A stretch of 60,000 nucleotides of DNA, taken from contig CM060731.1 in assembly GCA_030704615.1 (NCBI GenBank), positions 32,304,001 to 32,364,000 of the forward strand. The letters are read 5' to 3'. The notes under the pieces were generated by a model. That model made no database searches and was not told the origin of the DNA. It saw nothing but the letters and a program-made list of their open reading frames with translations. Shown here one piece after another: positions 51,188-60,000 of the stretch. The DNA comes from Takakia lepidozioides (lineage: Eukaryota; Streptophyta; Takakiopsida; Takakiales; Takakiaceae). Both the position numbers and the translations under genes were made by a program. Each line of letters starts with the position of its first letter. Positions within the stretch are counted from its first letter, which is position 1.

Positions 51188-54100
51188 ATGGGAGGAACTA
51201 ACAGACTATACGCTCGCAATATTACTTACGCAATGGCAGAGACACGAAACGAAAGAGCAGAGCTTTTCTCTTGAACAATGCTTGCAAGCCCCGCAGGCTT
51301 ACAAGAGATTACCCATAGCTTTCTGCGGCAACCATACGTTTCTGCTTTGTGCCACTACAGGCATTCCTGCAGTTGTTACAGCCAAAGCAGTTCTGTGAGT
51401 CTAAGATGAAGAGAGTGAGAGGAATGGAGGAAATCAGGGTGAAGAGCACCACAATTCTGCATAAACAAACGATGGCTACCCCACAGGCGATAAAGATACT
51501 GAAGGAGCTGAGATTGGAAGGATTGCAAAGCATGGATTGGACACTACACCATAGACAGTACATGTTACAATTTTTGCAGAACTTTGAGCCAAAGACAGGA
51601 ACAACAACGGTGAAGGGAGTTGAATTAATGATTACTCCCCTATACCTCCAGCAATGTTTCGATTGCCAGCAGGTCATGTGTATGTGGAGGAACACAGGGA
51701 AAGACTGCAAATAGGGGATTTATTCCAAGAAGGGAGTTTCTTTAAACTCAGGGTTATGCTTGTACCAAGCTGTGTACCAGGGTTAAAAGACATAGGCCAA
51801 GTATTGAACGTCTGATTGCCCTGAAACAGAACCAACAATATTGAGCAGATCCTTCACAGAGGAAATCCTCAAAGGCTGAAGGGACAAGAGGTACCATGGG
51901 CGGACATAATGTACAATGCACTGGTAGAGGAAGAGGAGATGAAAAGATTACAAGGTACTACCGCAAAATCTCCTATCATAGTGTCTGGCCCAATCATTGC
52001 TCAAATAATCCTTGATTCTCGCATACTTAATGCACAAGAAAGGAAGGAAATGGAGTGTTTGAGCCAGAAACAACTGCAATGGAAGAGCAAGGCTCTTCAC
52101 ACAGTGAGGGTGGACTAGCAGCACAACCCGAGACTAAGAGGCAGAGAAGGGGAAAGACTGTAGTGGCGGATCACTGGCTTCACGGATTCCGCATGATAAT
52201 GTTTCCCAAGCTCATGACCAGGAAGGGGCACAGCAGCACAAAAGAATGTTATTACTGGAAGCAGGACCTTCAGAGAGGGAGGAAGAAGTTACTTCTGCAT
52301 CACAACCAACACAGCCACTTGAACGACTTGTCACAAGGTCACAAGTTATCCATGCAGCTCAACCCGAAATAATTGATTTGGAAAGTGAAGGGATAGATAT
52401 TCCAACTACAGAACAGATAGTGGCAGAAATAGAGAAAGGGACCTTCTCTATGAATATTCTGGTCTGGTCAAGCAGACAGAAATCCCAGAGGTGCAACAGT
52501 TGCCCAAGAGAAATCCTGAGGTACATATAATGCACACACCTGTGTCGGAGGTACCACAGGCGGAAGGCCATGACACTGTAGCACCGGTCATAAATGAAGT
52601 AGTTCAGGAAGAAAATCCGGTGGGACAATGGTCTGAATGGTTAGTGAGACATCATACTGTGAAGATCAGGAGGAACAGCAGCAACCACACCATGATGACC
52701 CTCAACAGACAATGCTGATGAGTTCCATAGGCAGGACACTTATTTGTTGGGGACTTATGTCAAAACCCATGTTCCAATTACCCAATTGACAGCCTTGAAA
52801 GAAGAACTCAGGAAGGAGTTTGAGGCTCGACTTGCCACTGAGTGTGCAAACAGGTCGATGAAGAGGTCACTCTCAAGATGAAGCAGGACTTGGCCAATAC
52901 AGAAATGGCTTTGCAATTGGCCAAGCAACAATTGATTGAGGCAGCCTCGCGCAAGACCAGTTGCACGAAGCACATAAGCAACAGCTATACCAAATGCAGG
53001 TGCAGCATGAAAGCAAGTTGCAAGAACTGAATGCACTACATACGGAGTTGCAGACAGTGCATAACAGGATGACGATACAATGCGCTACATTTACAACTAT
53101 GCTTGACCAATCAACAAAAGAAATAAACAGTCAAGCGAAAAAATGTACGAGCAGAAGAAGAGAATGTGGAAGCACATGAAGCTCATTGTCGATATGAAGA
53201 ATACAATCTGTCGCAATGAAGATACTTTCAAGCAATACAGGCAGATGGAAGCTGAGCAAGAGAAATACATCGTGGAGTTGCAACAAACCATCGTGGCCAA
53301 TAGAAATGAAATCGCGGTCAGTAACAAGGCTTCGAAAGAAGCCAATAATCTACTTGCTGCCTATGCGCAATTGGTTGAGCCACAGTCGAAGCGCATGAAG
53401 GCTTTACAACAGCAGTTGGAATTGTATAAGCTAAGAGAGGAGCAAACTCTCAGGGGAACCACAAGCAGCTTGGTTGATAACAGCCTTATGCAGGTCTGGT
53501 TAGCACAAGGGCCAGTAGAAGCAAAGCCCCACGGAAGCTCACCCAAAGCGAGATGAATGAGCTCAGACTGCAGGTGCAGAACATTGCCACAACTACTATA
53601 GACAATGTCTATAGTAGGATAGCAGAGTTACAAGAGGATGTAGACGGACTCCAGACTCAAGTGGAAGACCTCACTTCAAACATCGACCAAAGAGTCTATA
53701 TCCCTCAGGAACAGCTAATGGCTTCTTATTTGCAAGCCAGAACTCTGGCTTTTCAGTCTTCACAGGAGGTGCAGGAGATGCCAATGGTACAGGAACCCGT
53801 ACCACCACCACCACAACAGGTCAGTGTACAGTAGCTGAACCTGTGGTTACTACAACCACACCACAGCCACCACAGCCGGAGGTATGGGGCAATGCAGCTT
53901 TAACCCACCTAAAACTCAGCTGCCAGGGAGTACAGTAGGGCTATGATTATGCCCTTCAACCAAATTCCCATCATGTTGGATTTGGCTTGGAAAGAATTTA
54001 GTCCTCCGCAGTCATTCGCACATTACTACCAAATCATGCGTATTTGGCTGCCAGTGGCAACCAGGACTAAAGTTCTTCCAAACAATCGACATATTGAAGA

Positions 54101-54940
54101 TCATCACTTTGCACAATACTGGCACGAGGCAGGTACCATGTTGAGGAAATTGGTTGCTTTCCAGGTTGTACATGGACTCATTTATACCAAGACCAAGGAA
54201 ATAGCAAGTATTGTCATGGGGTGCGGGCTTATACTACGCTGCTTGTTTTCTGATACGTTACCACATTGAGCAACAAAAGATGCAAGCACGCTTTCAAAGT
54301 TACTCCAGTGGAGATCATGGGTATTACCTTCGGTGCCACCTCATATGTACCTATATGACCCCAAAAGTTATGATACAGAAGGATTCTCAAATTCGTTCAT
54401 GGTTTCAAGCAGCCTGCAACAATTTGTCAACACAGAAATTCGGACTTGATGACATTTTCTATAAGGGACATATCGCATGGAAATACTTGCACGCTGCACC
54501 AGTAATTGGTACCCCACTCATTGGACAGACAAGGAGCTCAGTGTCTACACCAATTTTGCTGTTCAACGGTACACCAGGTCGTAAAATGCAAACTTCCAGA
54601 CATGGTAGGACAGCATTGTATGCCCCAGATGATTCCACAAAAAGTTCGAAATTAAAACACCTGAGAGGCGATGAGGATTCTGATACAACTGTTTCTTCAC
54701 AGAATTCTTTGACATGGGAGAAGACTATGCAATTCAGATGGAAGAGAAGAAACAAAGGGGATCTCCTATGCCGGAAAGATTACCTCGATACCAGCCTCCA
54801 GAAGGCCTCACTTATCCAGGTAATGATCAACCATCTCCGTCAACCAGAGACAGACCTCGGGCTCGTACACACAGCCCGCCACGAAACTCTCAACGTCAAC
54901 AGGTGCTCACTCACAAAGGGTTGCTACTCAGAAACAGTAA
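51188..54940 (+). pseudogene. ORF3 of the plus-strand copy, many frameshifts
   Basis: The start codon context has an extra G (ATGGGAGGAAC). Fragments in all three frames follow the ORF3 order. The N-terminal domain is at 51,190-52,040, acidic linker at 52,050-52,720, coiled coil at 52,760-53,720, Pro-rich segment at 53,770-53,890 and globular domain at 53,940-54,590. The Arg/Ser tail reaches TAA at 54,938-54,940. Most breaks are one-base losses relative to the 43-47 kb copy, to which it is nearly identical otherwise. Confidence 0.75.
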
Positions 54941-54978
54941 ACCGTGAGGACACGGCTTTTTGAGGGGGGAAGGGGTAA

Positions 54979-55010
54979 TGTTAGAGGACTGTAGGGGACT
55001 TAGACACTTA
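54979..55010 (+). repeat. LTR stub (first 32 bp)
   Basis: After the purine tract GAGGGGGGAAGGGGTAA the LTR starts TGTTAGAGGACTGTAGGGGA and stops at TAGACACTTA, where R2 begins. The remaining LTR is not found on the far side of R2. Confidence 0.85.
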
Positions 55011-55876
55011 CATATGGCCTCACGACACAACACGAACTCAAAGCAGGGAGGACATGGGCCAACAGAGAAGAGTGAAGAGCAAATGAGAGCAAGCCCTCCT
55101 CACCGTAGGCGGGGTATGCTCTCCGACGCCCAAATTTCGGCGCCGTTATTACATGGAGTGCGGAAGCTTCAGCCGAGAATTTGTTTCCGCAGGTCAATTT
55201 CGGCGCCGTATTGGTTGCAATCCCCAGCCTTCAGCCGCAGGGATTGGTTTACGGACCCAATTTCGGCGCCGTTATCGGCTGACTACGTGGCTTCAGCCGA
55301 GTATTTGGTTTCGGGGCCATTTCGGCGCCGTTATCGCCTGCATTCCGGAGGATGCAGCCGGGTATTTGGTGGCAGAGCCCAATACTTTCACCGTTGTGGC
55401 TTCACTCCCGAGCCTTCAGCGCGATATTTCTTTTCTGTTCCCAATTACGGCCTCGTTTATAACCAACATCCAGCACTTCTGCAATGTACTATCCACGGTA
55501 TAGGTCGCCATTGCGTTTCGAGAGTCGGCAAAACCCGGATCCTAATTCCGCTTGCGTCTCTGACCTCTGGGATAATTTCGGTGCCGTTATGCCAGAATTC
55601 TGTTATTCTATGCCTGGCATTGCGGTCAATGAGCTGGGCTCCAAGTCATGAGCGTTACACTGGTACTCATGAGGGGAGTACTTCCGCATGAGCGCGAAAA
55701 TCTTCGATTTTGATTATTTTATAGTTTTGGCCAGAAAAATCGCCGAAATTTCGAAGTGGTTACTTTGCGGCTCAGGGGTTAGCCATTGCCGCTCATGAGC
55801 TTCATGAGGCTTCACCGCTCATGAGCTCACCGCTCATGAGCTCACCGCTCATGAGCTCATGGAATAGCAACCCCCC
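55011..55876 (-). mobile_element. Repeat R2, inverted copy of R1
   Basis: Same termini and internal order as R1 (8,348-9,256) but inverted. It contains GGCGCC repeat centres near 55,141, 55,204, 55,268 and 55,327 (steps 63, 64, 59) plus an isolated GGTGCC at 55,580. The terminus CTCATGAGCTC cluster lies at 55,790-55,860 and CCCCCC at 55,871-55,876. It joins the plus-strand LTR stub to the minus-strand ORF3 fragment. No coding content. Confidence 0.6.
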
Positions 55877-56307
55877 TTCACCGTTGTTGTTCCTGTCTTT
55901 GGCTCAAAGTTCTGCAAAAATTGTAACATGTACTGTCTATGGTGTAGTGTGTCAAATCCATGCTTTGTAATCCTTCCAATCTCAGCTCCTTCAGTATCTT
56001 TATCGCCTGTGGGGTAGCCATCGTTTGTTTTTCTGCAGATTGTGGTGCTCTTCACCCTGATTTCCTCCATTCCTCTCACTCTCTTCATCTTAGACTCACA
56101 GAACTGCTGTTGTTGTGTAACAACTGCAGGAATGCCTGTAGTGCACAAAGCAGAACGTATGGTTGCCGCGAAAGCAGAAAGATGGGTAATCTCTTGTAAG
56201 CCTGCGGGGCTTGCAAGCATTGTTCAAGAGAAAAGCTCTGCTCTTTCGTTCGTGTCTCTGCCATTGCGTAAGTAATATGCGAGCGTATAGTCTGTTAGTT
56301 CCTCCAT
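55877..56307 (-). pseudogene. ORF3 N-terminal fragment of a minus-strand copy
   Basis: ATG near 56,307 followed by the N-terminal Leu-rich domain of ORF3 (FCESKMKRVRGMEEI, LHHRQYMLQFLQNFEPK, TGTTTVKG), with frame breaks near 56,000-56,030 and 56,160-56,220. It is cut at 55,877 by R2. Confidence 0.75.
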
Positions 56308-56755
56308 AGTTTCCAAGTTATAGCATTATGGCCTGTCCTGTCGAGACGCCCGCGTTACTAGAACGACGCCGCCTCTTGCGCCCAATTTTCTCCATTTTCT
56401 TGATCATTTCTCTGGTTTTCGTGGCTGTATCCGCTGTGACTGGATTTTAACTTTTATCTTCTTTAGTGGACTTTCCTGTTGGATAGTCCACTAGGATCAC
56501 ACATGCGACAAGAATTCAGGCTTTCTGTACTTGCCGTTCGTTCTGTTTCCCTTTTCCGTATTCATTAATGGGCCCGCCTTTCATCCTATTTGACGGCCGT
56601 TCTTTTCCTCTTCTTTTTGACACCGTCCTTGCACTTCATTCTCTGCTGTGGTCGCACCCTGACCTCACGTGTCTATTTTTAAAGTAATTTCCGTTCCTCT
56701 TCCGCATCATTTTCCTGAAGTTTATGTGTCCACTGTCACTGATTCTATGGTTCGT
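56308..56755 (-). other. ORF3 leader of the 56 kb copy
   Basis: Conserved noncoding leader in reverse orientation. No gene. Confidence 0.5.
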
Positions 56756-57055
56756 GTAATTTAGTAGGCTGTTGTGTTGAGCTGTTGTTGGTGTGTGACA
56801 GGCTGTGTCATACTGTGTTACCCTGTGATAGGCTGTGATGACACTGTGGTAAGCTGTGATAGGCTGTGACCACGCTGTGGTAGGTTGTTATAGGCTGTGT
56901 TGCGCCTGTGCTGGGCTGTGTGGCCACGTCGTGATGGGCTGTGGTGGGGTGTGTTGCGCCCTGCTGGGCTGTGGTTGGCTTGTGTCACGTCGTGACGGGC
57001 TGTGATAGGCTGTGTTGCGCCTTGGCGGGCTGTGTTGTGTGATAGGCTGTGTCAC
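56756..57055 (-). repeat. CACAGCC tandem array, reverse orientation
   Basis: Reverse-complement units (GGCTGTGATAGGCTGTGT), about ten, with no insertion. Same position between integrase and ORF3 as in the other copies. Confidence 0.85.
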
Positions 57056-58561
57056 GTTTGTTTTGCCCACCCTGGTCATATATGCTGGCCTAGCGAAAAG
57101 TGTTCCATACTCCGTTCGTAACACTGGTGCAGCCCGTGACTGCTCTTGCGGTTCAACATGCAAATCATGCTGCAGGGGTTTTGTCATGGATACCACTGTA
57201 CCCTTCAACTTATTTGCATTGACTCTTCCCAGCATTTCTTTGTTAATGGTTTGTAACATGGCGGTGTTTGTTATCATACATCTTTTGTATGACATAAGGT
57301 CCTTTCCACGGTGATTTAAGCTTAGAAGCTTGAATCTTTCCTTTCTTCTGCAACCATAGAACCAAATCCCCCGTCTTAAAAGTCTTTAACTTGCCTTCAT
57401 CAAACTGTTCCTTTCGCTTCATCTGAATTCTGGTCATATTATCAGCTGCATCAGCACGTACTTCTTCCACATGGTATAATTCATGTTTCCTGACCTTGAT
57501 GGAGTCTTGCAATTCCATTCTTTTTCCCCACTCCGTTCTCATGGTAGGTAACAGGAATTCCACTGGAAGTAAGGCTTCCATACCATAAACTAATTGGAAT
57601 GGTGTATACTTAGTGGTGACTTTATATGAAGTCCTGTATGACCACAAAGCTGTCAGCAGCTTTGTATCCCAATCCGTTCTGTTTGCATTGACTATCTTAG
57701 CCAAGATAGTACATAGTATTTTGTTGGTAGCCTCTGCCTGTCCATTACCCTGTGGGTAATATGTTGTACTCTTTCTATGCACAATCATAAACTCTTTAGT
57801 CAATAACTCAATGGTCTCATTCATGAAGTGACTTCCTTGATCACTGATAAATTCTAAGGGACATCCAAATCGTGTAAGTATGTTCTCGTACAGGAACCTT
57901 GCTGTGGACTTGGCTGTGTTGTCCCTCAAAGCTTTAGCTTCCACCCACTTTGTAGTATAATCAGTGGCTGTAATTATGTACCTGTTTCGTGTATTCTTGG
58001 ATGGTGGATTAATTGGTCCAACAAAGTCTAGTCCCCATTTCTGAAATGGTTCCGTAGGCATTGTAGGATGCAAGGCCATTCTTCCAGATCTCTGCAAAGG
58101 TCCTAGCCTCTGACATTCATCACACTTCTGACAATACTCATGTACATCTTTGAACAAAGTAGGCCACCAGTATCCTGCGAGTAGTATCTTTCTACTGGTA
58201 GTCTCTTCTCCAAAATGACCTCCAGCCACTCCTTTATGAACTTCCCCAAGACTTTATTTACTTCATGGTGGTACAAGCATCGTTTTAGTACTCCATCAGG
58301 TCCTAACTTATACATTCTGCTTCCTACCATAGTATAAGGTAAAGCTCTGATAGCAATTCTCTTCCTCTGCTCCTTACCATAACTAGGTGGGCACTGACCA
58401 TGAGCAAGGTAGTATCTGATTGGCCACTGCCAATCTAACCATTCATCTGCACTTCCTTGCACCTCCATTACAAATAAACTCGCATCAGGTAACTGATCGT
58501 CCACTCCTGTGGCGGCCTCTCCTGTTGTTAGTCGTGACAAATGATCTGCCACAAGATGCAA
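57056..58561 (-). CDS. Integrase of the minus-strand copy
   Basis: From the end of RNase H ([18 protein letters not shown]) through the HHCC zinc region ([11 protein letters not shown]) and D, D, E core blocks ([25 protein letters not shown]). It then runs to the C-terminal [15 protein letters not shown] and an intact [16 protein letters not shown] one-base break near 58,240 splits the zinc region. Otherwise it is open from 58,229 to 57,243. This copy shows the Gly that is a TGA in the 29 kb copy. The tail continues into the array as in the other copies. Confidence 0.85.
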
Positions 58562-60000
58562 ACGGCCAGGCTTGTAAATACCTCGAACTCAAACTCATGC
58601 AAGATTATTAACCACCTCGCTATCCTTCCACTTATCAAAGGTTTGTTCACCAGATATATCAGAGCCTGGTGATCCACATAAAACATAAACTTTTTCCCAA
58701 TAGGTAATGCCTGAATTTCTTGACTGCATAAATCATTGCCAATGCTTCTCTTTCCGTTGTGTACTATAGTTCCTCTCAGCACTGTTCATCAATCGGCTAG
58801 CATAGTACACAGGTGAATCTATATTTCCTGTAACATTCTGGGCTAACACCGCACCCAACGCTTCTCCTGATGCATCGCAGTGAACATGAAATACTACATG
58901 CCAGTGAGGGTTAATCAGCACAGGTGTAGTTGTTACTGACAGTGTAAGTTCCTCAAACGCCTGTTGACATTCAGCTGTCCAGGCAAACACTGCATCTTTC
59001 TTCAGAAGCTTGCTCAATGGTGCTGCTATTTGTGCATACCTTTTGACAAATCTTCTGTAATAACTGGTTTGCCAAGGAATCTCTTAAACTCTTAACATTC
59101 ACTGGTGGTGGAGAGACTTTAATGGACTCTGTCTTCCTGGGGATCCACAAGAAGTCCCTTCTTACACACAATGTGTCCCAGAAGCACCCCTGAGTTCACA
59201 CAGAAAGTACACTTCTCTGGATTCAAGCCCAGACCTCTCATCCTGCATCTGGCCAGGCATAACTCCAATTTATGCAAGTGCTCATTCTTAGAGCTGTACA
59301 CACTGAAATCATCCAAGAACACCTGCATGAAATCATCCAGATACTCATGAAAAGATTCACTTATCACTCTCTGAAAGGTCGCTGGTGCATTACAAAGTCC
59401 AAAGGGCATGACTTTGTATGCATAAGCCCCCCAGTCTGTGATGAAAGCTGTTTTCCCTTGGTCTTCTTCTGCCACTTGCACTTGATTATAACCACTGAAG
59501 CCATCCATGAATGAGTACATCTCATGGCCTGCCACAGTGTCTAATACTGCTTCTGTGAATGGCAAAGGGAAAGGATCTTTCTTCGTACAAGCATTCAGCT
59601 TCTTATAGTTCACACATACTCTTAGTTTGCCATTCTTCTTTGGAACTATAACAATGGGTGACAACCAAGTTGTATACTCTATTGGGTATATAAACTTAGC
59701 CTCAGCCAACTTCTTTATCTCTTCTCCAACCTTCTGTGCGTAGTTGGGATTCATTCTATACCTCGCCTGTGCTTGATTGGTACTGACCCTGGTTCCAGTT
59801 CAATCTTATGCTGACAGACTTCAGGTGGTATCCCTTTTAGATCCTCATAGCTCCAAGCAAATACATCTCTGTATTTGATGAACAAGCTTTTAGCTTCTTC
59901 GAAGAATTCCGGCTCCAAATCAGCTCCTACTTTCACCATTCTCGGTTCCTCCTGAGTTCCCACATTTACTTCTCTCACCTGCTCATCAGCTGTGATTGTC
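58562..60000 (-). pseudogene. RT-RNase H of the minus-strand copy, runs off the window
   Basis: Minus strand, entering at 60,000 in the region before RT ([35 protein letters not shown]). A frameshift lies near 59,758. RT is open from 59,754 with [25 protein letters not shown] and VFLDDFSVY to a break near 59,135. RNase H ([15 protein letters not shown]) follows with further breaks near 59,070 and 58,750. The 5' part lies outside the window. Confidence 0.85.

Larger units (their letters stand above)
48005..55010 (+). mobile_element. Partial Ty3/gypsy element, plus strand
   Basis: RT to the first 32 bases of the 3' LTR, in the family order: RT-RNase H-integrase, CACAGCC array, leader, ORF3, polypurine tract, LTR start. 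The 5' part is lost in the gap and the rest of the 3' LTR is replaced by repeat R2. Confidence 0.8.
55877..60000 (-). mobile_element. Partial Ty3/gypsy element, minus strand, runs off the window
   Basis: ORF3 start, leader, CACAGCC array, integrase, RNase H and RT on the minus strand, extending beyond 60,000 toward gag. It is very similar to the plus copy at 48-51.7 kb and to the long element. It is the best preserved integrase copy in the window. Confidence 0.85.

Noticed and set aside
1-60000. tRNA, rRNA or other structured RNA genes
   Set aside because: No cloverleaf-like sequence with T-arm consensus or rRNA-like block was noticed in reading. A covariance search was not possible.

Overview
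This window looks like nuclear DNA from a repeat-rich plant-lineage (streptophyte) eukaryote. Genes are split by GT-AG introns. Mutator-like transposases carry SWIM zinc fingers. Most of the right two thirds is Ty3/gypsy LTR retrotransposon DNA of one family. From memory, a charophyte alga such as Chara would fit, but nothing here proves the species. Nearly every coding region is broken by stops, frameshifts or truncation, so this is transposon-dominated heterochromatin-like sequence, not an operon landscape. There is a 500-N assembly gap at 47,505-48,004.

Left part (1-15.7 kb). It opens with a CACGTG-rich degenerate tandem array and a small En/Spm-TNP1-like domain on the minus strand. A 4 kb pyrimidine-rich decayed stretch follows. 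Next come two Mutator-like (MULE) pseudogenes: copy A on plus (6.5-8.35 kb) and copy B on minus (14.06-10.37 kb, the most complete). Between and around them lies a palindrome family with core ATTTCGGCGCCGAAAT at a spacing of about 63 bp. It occurs in a 0.9 kb repeat (R1, 8.35-9.26 kb) and in a 1.4 kb array at 14.24-15.68 kb.

Middle (15.9-21.8 kb). Two diverged copies of one multi-exon gene face each other. The plus copy carries a ParB/sulfiredoxin-like domain with a DGNHR motif. The minus copy carries a methyltransferase-like C-terminus. They share several middle exons, so they appear to be one gene family. The same 63-bp-phased palindromes sit in two introns of the plus copy. Retrotransposon LTRs truncate both copies.

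Right (21.8-60 kb). A long Ty3/gypsy element (LTRs 21,796-22,749 and 36,570-37,556) has gag, protease, RT-RNase H, integrase and a very large third ORF of about 1,257 codons between integrase and the 3' LTR. A 2.5 kb TG...CA element with a GGCG target duplication is nested in it. A short host-like segment (37.6-42.2 kb) holds a small spliced gene, a GTTAAC palindrome array and the C-terminus of a third MULE (copy C). Then come three more partial copies of the same retroelement: minus 42.2-47.5, plus 48.0-55.0 and minus 55.9-60.0. A second copy of the 0.9 kb repeat (R2) separates the last two. This back-to-back arrangement around a gap may be real nesting or partly misassembly.
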